Positions 9,085-17,709 are shown, counted from the stretch's first letter. The stretch: 64,000 nt of DNA from Oleispira sp036960605 (GCA_036960605.1 JBALXI010000022.1:1-64000); one strand, 5' to 3'. The notes: generated by a model not told the origin, from the sequence alone. A program made the numbers and translations.

Positions 9085-10173
9085 TCATAACATGGTCTTG
9101 GCGGCTTGGTAATAAAGCGGATCGGCATCGATCTGCTGGTATAACCATTTGCAGCTGTAGACCATTTTTATGATGTGAACTTCGTTGGTGTTCAGGGCCT
9201 TATCTGCAAGGTCCTGCCAATTTACTGCTTGTCCCTGCTCTATTTTCTTACTGCCCTCATGCGTATCCTCTAGCGTACTGATTTTTTCTATAGCGTCTTT
9301 TTCTATAACTTCTTTTTCAATAAAGAGTGCGGTTAACCATATCCAGTAGCGCTGCCATAAACTGGCGAATACCGTTTTTGTGTCGTCGTCTGTGGCAAAG
9401 CGCAACGTTAAATCCACCAGCCCTTGGCTCGCGGTTACGCCGTGCAGTGTGGTTAAAGACGGCTCGGTTAAATACAGTTGGGTCGCTGCTTTACAGATGC
9501 GTACCATGCTGTCTTTTAAGTTGTCGGCGGTGATCGAGTCGTTGCTATCTTGCGCCTGTGCATGAACAAAGCGGTACGAACAGAGTTGCTCACAGACGTG
9601 GATAGAACCACCATAAGATAAGTTGGGCTTCCCCTCTTTCAGTTGCTGGCTTTGATAGACGTCGTGGTAACGAATGGCCATGTACGCCAGTGCATCGGCT
9701 ATTAAACCTTTATCGCCTTGCAGGGCAGCAAAACTTAGGCGTATTAAGGGGTGGAATAACCCCATCGGTAAACCATCTTGCATTACCTGCAGTGCATTAC
9801 TGATGACTTTAGCGCTATCTTGCTGAGAAAACTGCTCGATAAAGATACGACGAAACTCTTTTAGCTTTTGGCTCTGGCCTAAATATAAATGCCAGTTTTG
9901 CGAGCTGAGTTCATGCTGATCAACCAAGCCTAACGTTTCATCAATCAGTGCTCTGTTTCTGGGCCACTGGCGTTTGAAGTTGTTGATTTGCTGATCGCTG
10001 GCACCGAGTTCGTGCATCGAGATAATGGTCATGGGGTAATGGTTGGCCATTCCGCCACGACTAATGCCGCCGAGGTTCGGATGATAATTTCCGTCTAGCT
10101 GCAGCTCTTTATTTAACAGTTCGGTCATATCCGAATTAGCGCTGAATGTATGATGCTCTGCTACTTGTGACAT
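9085..10173 (-). CDS. Questin oxidase family protein
   Basis: It resembles the questin oxidase/AflY family (DUF4243), whose fungal members carry out Baeyer-Villiger-type ring opening of anthraquinones. Family hallmarks are an N-terminal YHPNLGG, the segment NHYPMTIISMHELGAS, and a later LFHPLIRLSFA. The protein is all-helical, 362 residues, with no signal peptide, so it is probably cytoplasmic. It lies 51 bases downstream of two glutathionyl-hydroquinone reductase genes on the same strand and probably shares their transcript, so a role in quinone or aromatic handling is a fair inference. Bacterial substrates are unknown. An acidic/lysine-rich insert (about residues 285-315) looks flexible. 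Confidence 0.75.
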   Translation of the reverse strand: MSQVAEHHTFSANSDMTELLNKELQLDGNYHPNLGGISRGGMANHYPMTIISMHELGASDQQINNFKRQWPRNRALIDETLGLVDQHELSSQNWHLYLGQSQKLKEFRRIFIEQFSQQDSAKVISNALQVMQDGLPMGLFHPLIRLSFAALQGDKGLIADALAYMAIRYHDVYQSQQLKEGKPNLSYGGSIHVCEQLCSYRFVHAQAQDSNDSITADNLKDSMVRICKAATQLYLTEPSLTTLHGVTASQGLVDLTLRFATDDDTKTVFASLWQRYWIWLTALFIEKEVIEKDAIEKISTLEDTHEGSKKIEQGQAVNWQDLADKALNTNEVHIIKMVYSCKWLYQQIDADPLYYQAAKTML

Positions 10174-10224
10174 TGTCTGTCTGCTCCTGTTCTATTACGG
10201 CTATGCATTAACTTCAGAGATGCA

Positions 10225-11199
10225 TTAACTAAAGGTACTTTCAAAACCAATGGGCACTATTCCGTGCGGATTTCTAAGCGGACTTACCGAGTGATAACCC
10301 GCTCGATACACATCCAAATCAACAGTACTGGCGATACCTGGTTGTGAATATAAATCCTTCAAATAGGCAGAGAGATTTGGGTAGTCGCGCAGCGCGCGTA
10401 AATTACATTTAAAGGCGCTGAAATAGCCGACATCAAAACGCACCAGCGTTGGTAATAAACGCCAGTCGGCTTCGGTGATGTTGTCGCCAAGTAAATAACG
10501 ACGAGTGCTTAAGCGCGCTTCGAGTTCATCTAAGGTAGAGAAAACTTTTACAACAGATTCTTCATACGCCTCTTGGGTTCTGGCAAAGCCGGTTTTATAA
10601 ACGCCGTTATTGATGTTGTTGAAAATCACGTCATTTAGCTCATCGATTTCTGTCGCTAGCGCAGCCGGATAAAAATCTTGTTCGTCACCGGTTATGTGAT
10701 TAAACGCACTGTTAAACATTCTAATAATTTCAGCGGATTCGTTACTGACTATTTTTTTCTGCTGCTTGTCCCACAATACCGGCACGGTCACTCGCCCGGT
10801 AAAGTGCGGGTCGGCGGTGCTATACAATTCATGAATCGCATTCAGCTGATAAAGGTCATCAGAAAAACGCGCATCGTCTGTTTTAAAAACCCAGCCTTGA
10901 TCCGTTCGCAGCGGCGCGACTAACGACAAACCGATAATCGGCGCTAGGTTTTTAACCTGACGGTAAATCAGCGTACGGTGCGCCCATGGGCAATTCAGTG
11001 CGGCAAAAAGATGGTAGCGATTGGGCTCGGCTTTAAAGCCAGCGTCACCGGAAATGCCGGCGCTGCCATCCGTCGTGATCCAATTTCTAAAGACCGAAGT
11101 GCCACGCTGGAAGCGTCCGTTGGCTTCCTTGTATTGCTGTTGTTCGAATGCCAATAATTGCTGATCATCCAACCACTTGCCATCGACTAATTTACCCAT
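10225..11199 (-). CDS. Glutathionyl-hydroquinone reductase (YqjG/Xi-class GST), copy 1
   Basis: Cytosolic enzyme that reduces glutathionyl-hydroquinones to hydroquinones. The thioredoxin-like N-terminal domain contains the catalytic NCPWAH (C70). It is followed by the glutathione-contact stretch SNESAEIIRMFNSAF and a C-terminal helical GST domain with EADWRLLPTLVRFD. The length of 324 residues fits the family. I start it at the ATG at 11199, whose GGAG Shine-Dalgarno sits inside the end of the upstream gene; a longer open frame upstream has no homologous content. Start and upstream stop overlap by eight bases (ATGGGTAA), indicating translational coupling with the paralogue. Confidence 0.9.
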   Translation of the reverse strand: MGKLVDGKWLDDQQLLAFEQQQYKEANGRFQRGTSVFRNWITTDGSAGISGDAGFKAEPNRYHLFAALNCPWAHRTLIYRQVKNLAPIIGLSLVAPLRTDQGWVFKTDDARFSDDLYQLNAIHELYSTADPHFTGRVTVPVLWDKQQKKIVSNESAEIIRMFNSAFNHITGDEQDFYPAALATEIDELNDVIFNNINNGVYKTGFARTQEAYEESVVKVFSTLDELEARLSTRRYLLGDNITEADWRLLPTLVRFDVGYFSAFKCNLRALRDYPNLSAYLKDLYSQPGIASTVDLDVYRAGYHSVSPLRNPHGIVPIGFESTFS

Positions 11200-12178
11200 G
11201 AGTTTCTCCACCCCGACCATGGGCTGAATGGAAGTCGATAACAGGGCCAATTGGCACGATACGGGTTGGGTTAATTGTTTCGTGACTGCCGTAATAATGC
11301 GTCTTGATATAATCCATGGCGACGGTTTCTTCAATGCCAGGGACTTGATATAAATCGCGTAAATAACCCCAAAGATTTGGATAATCAACGATGCGACGTA
11401 AGTTACATTTGAAGTGACCCACATACACGGCGTCGAAACGTACCAGCGTAGTGAATAAACGCCAGTCGGCTTCGGTAATGGTATTGCCGGTTAAATAACG
11501 GCGGCTGGCTAAGCGCTCTTCTAAGGTATCAAGGGCACTGAATACTTCGACAACGGCTTCGTCATAGGCGGCTTGGGTGGTAGCAAAACCCGCTCGGTAA
11601 ACGCCGTTATTAATCGTTGGGTAGATGAACTCATTAAGCTCATCGATTTCTGCTAATAATTCGGGCGGTGAGAAGTCACCCGCGATTGCGCCAACATCAT
11701 CAAAGGCGGAGTTGAACATGCGGATGATTTCAGGGGATTCATTGCTGACGATGGTATTTGTTTTTTTGTCCCATAAAATCGGCACGGTCACGCGCCCAGT
11801 ATAATCGGCTTGAGCGGCGGTATAGAGTTCGTGAACGTTGACTGCGTTTAAAACTGGGTCGGCGATAACGCCATCCCCTGGAGCAAAAGTCCAGCCTTCG
11901 TCGCCCATAAAGGCATTCACCACCGATAGGGAGATCATGCCTTCTAGGCCTTTGAGTTTGCGATAAATGATGGTGCGGTGGGCCCAAGGACACGCCAAAG
12001 AAACATACAGGTGGTAACGATTAGGCTCGGCTTTAAAACCACCGATTCCCGATGGGCCTGCGCTGCCATCTTTGGTGACCCAATTACGGAAGCTGGGGGC
12101 TTTACGCTCGAAACGGCCGCCAGTTGACTTTGTGTCATACCATTCGTTCTGCCACTTACCTGCAACTAATAATCCCAT
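11192..12178 (-). CDS. Glutathionyl-hydroquinone reductase (YqjG/Xi-class GST), copy 2
   Basis: Paralogue of the following gene, with the same architecture: GKW start, ACPWAH active site (C63), SNESPEIIRMFNSAF, and C-terminal EADWRLFTTLVRFD. It is 328 residues. The two share most motifs but differ in the loops after the active site (FMGDEGWTFAPGDG here, RTDQGWVFKTDD in copy 1). They are therefore a diverged tandem duplication, perhaps with different quinone substrates. It is the first gene of a leftward unit with copy 1 and the questin oxidase-like gene, and lies 121 bases downstream of a LysR gene on the same strand, a plausible regulator. Confidence 0.9.
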   Translation of the reverse strand: MGLLVAGKWQNEWYDTKSTGGRFERKAPSFRNWVTKDGSAGPSGIGGFKAEPNRYHLYVSLACPWAHRTIIYRKLKGLEGMISLSVVNAFMGDEGWTFAPGDGVIADPVLNAVNVHELYTAAQADYTGRVTVPILWDKKTNTIVSNESPEIIRMFNSAFDDVGAIAGDFSPPELLAEIDELNEFIYPTINNGVYRAGFATTQAAYDEAVVEVFSALDTLEERLASRRYLTGNTITEADWRLFTTLVRFDAVYVGHFKCNLRRIVDYPNLWGYLRDLYQVPGIEETVAMDYIKTHYYGSHETINPTRIVPIGPVIDFHSAHGRGGETHG

Positions 12179-12299
12179 GGTGTGCTCCTGATAAATTCTG
12201 AAATAGATAACTTGTCGCTATACTATTAGTGAATCAAAAAAGGATAAACAGAGGATATTAGAAATGATTATTCTCTTTTAGAGAACAATATAGCAAGCC

Positions 12300-13202
12300 C
12301 TACTGATCCCAGTAAGGGTTGTCACCAAAGCGCTCTACTAAGAACTCGATCAAGCTACGAACTTTCAGCGGCAGGTGTCTGTTGGCGGGATAGACCGCAT
12401 ACGCATACATGGTATCTAGCTTATGGTCTGCCAGTATTGGTACCAGTGTTTGCGCTGCTAAGGACTGCCATACGATGAAGGTCGGCAGGTAGCAGATGCC
12501 GTGATTGGATTCGGCTAGTGATTTAAGGAAGTCACCATTATTGGCAATAATATGCGCATCAAGGTGTACGACTTGTTCTTTGCCATCGTCGCTTAAAAAC
12601 TTCAGGCCGCCTTGATCTGGGCTGCCATATTTAATGATTTTATGCTGCTTTAAATCACTGGGATTTTTGGGCTCGCCGTGCAATTTTAAATATTCTGGGC
12701 TGGCACATAATACGTGTTTTATCGGCGCAATTTTTCGCGCCTGCAAGGTGGAGCTATCGAGCTGGCCAATGCGAAATGCGAGATCAACGCCCTGCTCTAC
12801 GATGTCGATTTTTTGATCGGAAAAATTTATGTTTAATTTTAAATCGCTATGCTGCTGTAAAAAAACATCCAACGCCGGCGCCAGATGCATTAAGCCAAAC
12901 GATAACGGCACGGCAATATTCAAGGTGCCTTCTAAGGCCATTTTGCTGCTAGAGGTTTGATTATTTAATTCATCGACTTCATCAAGAATTAATTTGCTGC
13001 GCTGATAATAACGCTGACCCACTTCTGTAATACTCGATTTTCGAGTGGTGCGGTTTATGAGTTTAATACCTAACTTTTGTTCCAATGAGGATAAGCGTTT
13101 ACTCACTGCCGATTTAGCCATATTCATTTGTTCAGCAGCTTTGGTGATACTGCCGGTTTCTACGACGCGCAGAAAAATATGCATGTCTTCTAGTTGTCCC
13201 AT
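12300..13202 (-). CDS. LysR-family transcriptional regulator
   Basis: DNA-binding regulator of 300 residues. The N-terminal winged helix-turn-helix (MGQLEDMHIFLRVVETGSITKAAEQ, then KSAVSKRLSSLEQKLG) is followed by a periplasmic-binding-protein-like effector domain of the CrgA/DmlR type (ALEGTLNIAVPLSFG, then VDLAFRIGQL). It lies directly upstream of, and on the same strand as, the hydroquinone reductase pair, and 28 bases downstream of the HxlR gene. Control of the redox genes is likely but inferred only from position. Confidence 0.9.
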   Translation of the reverse strand: MGQLEDMHIFLRVVETGSITKAAEQMNMAKSAVSKRLSSLEQKLGIKLINRTTRKSSITEVGQRYYQRSKLILDEVDELNNQTSSSKMALEGTLNIAVPLSFGLMHLAPALDVFLQQHSDLKLNINFSDQKIDIVEQGVDLAFRIGQLDSSTLQARKIAPIKHVLCASPEYLKLHGEPKNPSDLKQHKIIKYGSPDQGGLKFLSDDGKEQVVHLDAHIIANNGDFLKSLAESNHGICYLPTFIVWQSLAAQTLVPILADHKLDTMYAYAVYPANRHLPLKVRSLIEFLVERFGDNPYWDQ

Positions 13203-13230
13203 ATCACCTCCTATCCTATTAAAGCTTTTG

Positions 13231-13896
13231 CTAAATAATGCGGCTAAAACATTTTACTAAAATTTCTAAGTTGGGTATCGTCGCCAATAGTTCTTTTTTG
13301 GCTTTGTTATTTTCACTTAAAATTTGTTGCAGCTGTGCAATGGTCATTGGCAGTTCAATCACAGCACTTCCCTTTTCAGCTAATTCCAGCGGGCTATCGC
13401 CTAGGCCATAACTTAAACCTTTGGCAGTGGCTTTTACCCAGCCGTTAAAATCGTCTGTTTTAAAAACGACTGTGAGGCTGGCGTTTGCTTTCTTTGATGT
13501 TAATAACTCGGCATTAAATAGCTCTGGTTTATAAAGGGCTTTCATGGCGAGCAAGTCCCAATGATCTTGATGGCTGTAGTCGCTCTCTGTCGTTAGTACT
13601 CCATTCCCCCAACGGATCATGGCGAGCACGATGGCTTCTGCTTCGAGGCCTCTGGGGCTGAGTTGGTAAGGAGAGCGTTTATCACCAGGGCTTTGGCGCT
13701 CGATGAGGCCTGCGGCTTCCAGTTCTTTCAGGCGATTAGTGAGCAGGTTGGTGCCCATACCGATGAGTACACTATTGAGATCTTTAAAGCGGCACGGCTG
13801 AATCAGCAGTTCGCGAATGATCAGTAGGGTCCAGCGCTCTCCTAGAATGTCGTTCGACAGGGCTAGGGCGCAATTTTGGCGATAACTTCGTTTCAT
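13231..13896 (-). CDS. HxlR-family winged-helix regulator with C-terminal extension
   Basis: N-terminal HxlR domain (about 1-100): YRQNCALALSNDILGERWTLLIIRELL, then a recognition region NLLTNRLKELEAAGLIERQ and the wing YQLSPRG. HxlR regulators often sense quinones, aldehydes or redox stress through a cysteine near the N-terminus; C9 is in that position here. The extra domain of about 110 residues (110-221) resembles the SCP2/sterol-binding-like extensions seen in some HxlR members (VVFKTDDFNGWVKATAKG), which may hold a ligand. The gene is divergent from the membrane-protein gene at 14011, with a repeated AT-rich sequence between them. Confidence 0.87.
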   Translation of the reverse strand: MKRSYRQNCALALSNDILGERWTLLIIRELLIQPCRFKDLNSVLIGMGTNLLTNRLKELEAAGLIERQSPGDKRSPYQLSPRGLEAEAIVLAMIRWGNGVLTTESDYSHQDHWDLLAMKALYKPELFNAELLTSKKANASLTVVFKTDDFNGWVKATAKGLSYGLGDSPLELAEKGSAVIELPMTIAQLQQILSENNKAKKELLATIPNLEILVKCFSRII

Positions 13897-13939
13897 ACGT
13901 CTACTTTAACAGAGTTGGCTCCGCAGCATTAGCATATTG

Positions 13940-13984
13940 ACTATAGTTTTTTAAAGTGTATATTTTACTATATGTTTTTAAAGT
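13940..13984. promoter_or_regulatory. 18-bp direct repeat, candidate HxlR operator
   Basis: Two near-identical 18-base sequences, actatagttttttaaagt (13940-13957) and actatatgtttttaaagt (13967-13984), lie in the same orientation 27 bases apart in the 114-base gap between the HxlR gene and the divergent membrane-protein gene. They differ at two adjacent bases. Position and repetition suggest regulator sites overlapping the promoters; binding is inferred. Confidence 0.6.
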
Positions 13985-14010
13985 AATAAGTATTCTTTTA
14001 TCATAAAGGT

Positions 14011-14469
14011 ATGACCATGACCCTTCATCAAACTCTTTCTTCTCAAACGCTTCTCTCACATTCTCCGCTTGCAAAAGCTCTGCTAGCAAACGCACTCTTC
14101 TCTGGCACCAGTGCCCTGGTTATCGCCTTTGCTCATGAGAGCTTGAGTCATGAAATTCCTCTACCCTCGGTTTATTGGTTGTTCATCGCGCTGGGCTTGG
14201 GGATGTTTGCAGGGCAGCTTTTATTGATGGCGACTGCACTGGTGAGGCCATCCCCTTGGCAGAACGTGGTATTTAAGCTCACTCCTTCTGTGGTAATAGC
14301 GGATGTGGTTTGGGTATTAGGAAGTTTAACCTTGGCTTTGGTTTTTGCGAATCAGATCAGCGGTATGGGTTTTGGGATTATTGCGGGGGTTAATGTGTTT
14401 GTTGGTAGTTTGGCTGCCTTACAGTATAAGGGGCTTCAGTATCGAGGGCTGCAAAACAGCCCTCGTTAA
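14011..14469 (+). CDS. Small integral membrane protein, four predicted helices
   Basis: 152 residues with four hydrophobic segments at about 28-45, 55-78, 90-112 and 116-138. It has no motif I can assign to a family with certainty. An ATG two codons later (14017) has better spacing from the AAAGG ribosome site. It is divergent from the HxlR regulator across a repeat-bearing promoter region, so it is the likely primary target of that regulator. A role in export or membrane stress is conceivable but unsupported. The C-terminal end has the short repeat QYKGLQYRGLQ. Confidence 0.65.
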   Translation: MTMTLHQTLSSQTLLSHSPLAKALLANALFSGTSALVIAFAHESLSHEIPLPSVYWLFIALGLGMFAGQLLLMATALVRPSPWQNVVFKLTPSVVIADVVWVLGSLTLALVFANQISGMGFGIIAGVNVFVGSLAALQYKGLQYRGLQNSPR

Positions 14470-14471
14470 TG

Positions 14472-16049
14472 TCACTTTTGTTGATCGCAAGCTTCTTTAA
14501 TACCGGCATCACCATCGGTGGTACTGATATCGCTGAAGTCGGTACTTTCTGCAAAGCCGTATAAACAACTGGCTGAGCTATCATTTTCATATAGGAAAGG
14601 TCCTGCCATGCCAGACCCTGTGGTATAGCCCCAGGAGTTCACTGAGATGATGGGGCCGTTGCCATCGGTGACGGGTTGTAGCCATGGGCCACCTGAGCTT
14701 CCGCCGGATAGATCACATTGGCTAAGCCACCAGTTTTTGGCGGGCGCATCTTTTATATATTCCTCGGTGGTCATGTCTTCTGCGCAATACATGAAGTTAG
14801 GATCATCGCTGTAGCTGTAACCAAGGGCATGGGTAAAGTCGGTACTGCTGGGGCCGGGTATTGTATCGTCGGCATTAGGTAAGTCGAAGCTTAGCGGTAA
14901 TCCACCGGCAACGGCTTGCAGTGTATATACATAATCCACATCACTCGGTAAGCTTTGACCACTATAAGCATCACTCACACCATTATCATCTCCATCGCTA
15001 TCATCTACCACGTAGTAGGCATAATCCCAGGGGATGTTAGCCGGAAAGGTGCTACTGCTCCAGTCGGTATCAACCACGGCAAAACTGGGAGTCCAGCAAC
15101 CCAGCGGATCGTTATCGCAATCGCTGTCGGTGCGCGTACCTGTGGTATACGCCTGATTAGGAATAAACAATACGTTACGAGCAAAGGCTTTATTTACATC
15201 GTCATAGGCGCAATGCGCGGCGGTGACGATGATCGCTCGGCCGTTATCGACAGCGCTTGTGGTTTCTGTCGCGACGGCATCTGAGTCATTAACCACGGTG
15301 CCACTGCATACGTAGCCACTCCAGGGACCTTTGCGTTTGCTATTGCCGGGCATTTCAAAATAGATTCTACCGGCTGCCGTTTGTACTGCTCCGCCACCTT
15401 CCCATTCGGTATTTTGGATAATACCGTCAGCGGGTGGTACTGGGGTCGTATCATCGTCGACCGGAGGCGTTCCGGTATTCACATCAAAGCTGAATGCTGC
15501 TGATGTTGTGCGGTTGCCGCCTTTTTTCGCTCTGTCTTTCGCTTCTATCCACCATGCCCAACCGGTGCTATCGGTGAAACCATTGAGATTCACGCCCCAA
15601 CTATCGCCCGCGGTATTGCTCGCTCGGAAACTTTCAGTATTTCCCGCGGGGTATTGGATAACAAAGCTGACGGTGCGCACGCCAGTATCCGATTCAAATT
15701 CGCTATCGCTGACATCGGCACTGAAGGAACTGCTATAGCCAATGATCGCATCATCGGCAGGAAATCTGTTGCTAATATCTGGGTCTGAGGTATCGGCAGC
15801 AGTTTCTTGTCCCTTCACCACTTGATCATAGGGAGAAAATCCGTGTTGGCGACTGCCCATGTAGGCTTTGCCTTTTTTATCGAGAAAGAAGTCACGAGGT
15901 TGGGCTGCGTTCATACGTTCGGGCGTCCAGTGCTCGATCACTTTCGCTTTGTGCACTGACCCTCCCGCTTGGGCTGGTAGCGAAATAACTAACAACATTA
16001 TAAATAATATAAAGAATTCAACGATGAGATTACGGCGATGGGTCAGCAT
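14472..16049 (-). CDS. Secreted trypsin-like (S1) serine protease
   Basis: Exported protease of 525 residues with a signal peptide (hydrophobic about 9-25, cut near AQA). Residues about 80-200 form a beta-sandwich-like N-terminal domain (VSFVIQYPAGNTESF...WAWWIEAKDRAKKGG). After a Pro/Asp-rich linker (DDDTTPVPPADG) comes a trypsin-fold domain with the complete triad: H279 in TAAHC, D342 in WDYAYYVV and S452 in GSSGGPW. Cysteines near each triad element fit disulfides. A DSDCDNDPLGC loop near residue 310 resembles the repeat unit of the lipoprotein at 17710. The terminal section NDSSASCLYGFAESTDFSDI resembles the tail of marine S1 family members. Confidence 0.88.
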   Translation of the reverse strand: MLTHRRNLIVEFFILFIMLLVISLPAQAGGSVHKAKVIEHWTPERMNAAQPRDFFLDKKGKAYMGSRQHGFSPYDQVVKGQETAADTSDPDISNRFPADDAIIGYSSSFSADVSDSEFESDTGVRTVSFVIQYPAGNTESFRASNTAGDSWGVNLNGFTDSTGWAWWIEAKDRAKKGGNRTTSAAFSFDVNTGTPPVDDDTTPVPPADGIIQNTEWEGGGAVQTAAGRIYFEMPGNSKRKGPWSGYVCSGTVVNDSDAVATETTSAVDNGRAIIVTAAHCAYDDVNKAFARNVLFIPNQAYTTGTRTDSDCDNDPLGCWTPSFAVVDTDWSSSTFPANIPWDYAYYVVDDSDGDDNGVSDAYSGQSLPSDVDYVYTLQAVAGGLPLSFDLPNADDTIPGPSSTDFTHALGYSYSDDPNFMYCAEDMTTEEYIKDAPAKNWWLSQCDLSGGSSGGPWLQPVTDGNGPIISVNSWGYTTGSGMAGPFLYENDSSASCLYGFAESTDFSDISTTDGDAGIKEACDQQK

Positions 16050-16148
16050 GACATTCTCCGATAATATAAAAGGCCTACAGCAGGTGCCTTACTATTATAG
16101 ATTTATTCATAAGGCTTGGAGACTGTTATTCGCGATTTGGTTAGACCA

Positions 16149-16172
16149 AAAAGGCGCTATTAAGCGCCTTTT
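16149..16172. terminator. Bidirectional rho-independent terminator
   Basis: A perfect 10-bp stem (aaaaggcgct/agcgcctttt) with the loop atta. A on one side and T on the other allow function in both directions. It lies just beyond the stop of the leftward chemotaxis-type gene at 16217 and upstream of the protease gene start, so its main role is to end the 17116-16217 transcript. Confidence 0.8.
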
Positions 16173-16216
16173 ATAGGGTGTTATTCTATGAACGATAGTG
16201 CGGTGATATTGGCCTG

Positions 16217-17116
16217 TTATTTGAGTTCGCTTAAAGATGAAACCAGTTCTTCTCCTAGCGCTTGGTTATTCGCTGAGCCTGCCATGGCTTGTTCGGTCTC
16301 GGATAAGATGTCACCTATATTATGCAATATCTGATTGGCGTCACTAATCTGAGAGTTAACATAGTCGATCACCGTATTAGCCGCACTGGCGCTTTGCTGC
16401 GAGGAGCTGTGCACATTTTCTAAGCTGCCTGAAATTTCATTCGAAATATTTTTACTTTCAGCGATGCTATTCACTACGGTTTGCTGTTGCTTCATGATGC
16501 TATTTGAGATGTCGATAATCTTGTTCATCTCTTGTTGAATTTCTTCGGCTGAGCTATTTGCCGTGCCTGCTAGGGTCCGCACCTCGTCGGCAACAACCGC
16601 GAAGCCTCGGCCATTCTCACCGGCGCGCGCAGCTTCGATCGCGGCGTTTAAAGCCAATAAATTGGTTTGGTCGGCAATGCCTTTAATATTGTCGACCAAC
16701 TGGGTTACGGCTTGGTTGTTGGCATTAAAGCCTTCTAACAAGGTAGTGAATTCGGCAATATGCTGCTCAGCCTGATCGATATTGGTGCTGAGCATTTCTA
16801 GGTGTTTAAGGCTGACTTCGCTGTAATTAACACTTTGCTCAGCAAGGCTAACCGACTCTTTAGAAATCTCGCCCATGCTCTGCGCCGAGGCAGCGAAACT
16901 TTCGGTGAGAGTAAAATTATTTTGAACCTTGCTTAAGCGTTGCGAGGCCAATTGAGTCACTTCTGCCGCGGTTGACGAGATCGTTCGAGCCTTGTCTACC
17001 AGTTTATTCGACATGAGCTGGTCGTAACATTGTGCCTTGCGGTGCAACTCGGCTAGTTCGTATTTGTCGATACTAATATCGTTTGGATTTTTCTGTTTAT
17101 TATTAAAAAAGCCCAT
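16217..17116 (-). CDS. Soluble methyl-accepting chemotaxis-type signalling protein
   Basis: Cytoplasmic receptor-type signalling protein of 299 residues. It contains the highly conserved MCP hairpin tip (ADQTNLLALNAAIEAARAGE, then GRGFAVVADEVRTLA) at about 148-183, flanked by long coiled coils. No transmembrane segment and no recognisable ligand domain is present; the N-terminal 60 residues are short and polar, with one cysteine (C30) in LHRKAQCYDQL, similar to small CZB/PAS-less receptors. It would couple to CheW/CheA, but no che genes are in the window. It is monocistronic, with a strong terminator downstream. Confidence 0.88.
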   Translation of the reverse strand: MGFFNNKQKNPNDISIDKYELAELHRKAQCYDQLMSNKLVDKARTISSTAAEVTQLASQRLSKVQNNFTLTESFAASAQSMGEISKESVSLAEQSVNYSEVSLKHLEMLSTNIDQAEQHIAEFTTLLEGFNANNQAVTQLVDNIKGIADQTNLLALNAAIEAARAGENGRGFAVVADEVRTLAGTANSSAEEIQQEMNKIIDISNSIMKQQQTVVNSIAESKNISNEISGSLENVHSSSQQSASAANTVIDYVNSQISDANQILHNIGDILSETEQAMAGSANNQALGEELVSSLSELK

Positions 17117-17193
17117 AGGTCTATTCCACGCCTAGTGATAATTATCTTAAGTGTAGACACGGCTATAACTTCTTCTCGTTTTATTTGTGTTTT

Positions 17194-17556
17194 TTAACTA
17201 TTTTTTAAACTTTTCTTTAATAGGTAGTCAAATGCGAAAGGACCCGCTGGCAAAATAGAAGCGACAACTCCTAGAGGCATGGCCCAAAGTGGCATTTTTA
17301 CCTTATTGGCGGTGCCCATCAGTATTACGAGGTAGCCGATGAATAATAATCCATGGGCCATGCCTATGTACTTCACGCCTTCTGGGATGCCCATCATGTA
17401 TTTCAGCGGCATGGCGACGGCGAGTAGTAATAAGAAGGAGGTGCCTTCTAAATAGCCAATGGTGGTGAGGGTTTTTAACGAGGAGGTTTGTTCTTTCGTA
17501 AGAGCAGCGGCTTGGTCTTTGGCCGATGTTTCTGTGGTTGCCTGAGCTTGCGACAC
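17194..17556 (-). CDS. DUF3817 integral membrane protein
   Basis: 120 residues. A polar N-terminus (about 1-27) is followed by three hydrophobic helices with the DUF3817 pattern: TIGYLEGTSFLLLL, MGIPEGVKYIGMAHGLLFIGY and LWAMPLGVVASILPAGPFAFD. The family's function is unknown; members are small inner-membrane proteins. The gene is apparently monocistronic. The short repeat at 17665-17697 lies upstream of it. Confidence 0.82.
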   Translation of the reverse strand: MSQAQATTETSAKDQAAALTKEQTSSLKTLTTIGYLEGTSFLLLLAVAMPLKYMMGIPEGVKYIGMAHGLLFIGYLVILMGTANKVKMPLWAMPLGVVASILPAGPFAFDYLLKKSLKNS

Positions 17557-17664
17557 TGTATTTTCCTTTTTTAATTATCAACAAATTATTTAGGGTTAAT
17601 TCAATGTCGCTATGATACTGGCTCTGCTCAGGGCTTTGTAGTTTTTAAATGTTAGTTTGTGTCA

Positions 17665-17697
17665 ATTTCTAACCTTCTATTTCTAACCTTCTATTTC
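17665..17697. repeat. 14-bp tandem repeat, about 2.4 copies
   Basis: The unit atttctaaccttct occurs twice in direct succession (17665-17678, 17679-17692) and is followed by a partial third copy. It sits between the stop of the 17710 gene and the DUF3817 gene, with no evident coding role. It is probably a local slippage duplication. Confidence 0.7.
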
Positions 17698-17709
17698 GCA
17701 CTCTCTAAT

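Noticed and set aside
11200..11424. N-terminal extension of the first hydroquinone reductase
   Set aside because: The extra 75 codons lie inside the upstream paralogue in another frame. The ATG at 11199 has a proper ribosome site and begins where homology starts.
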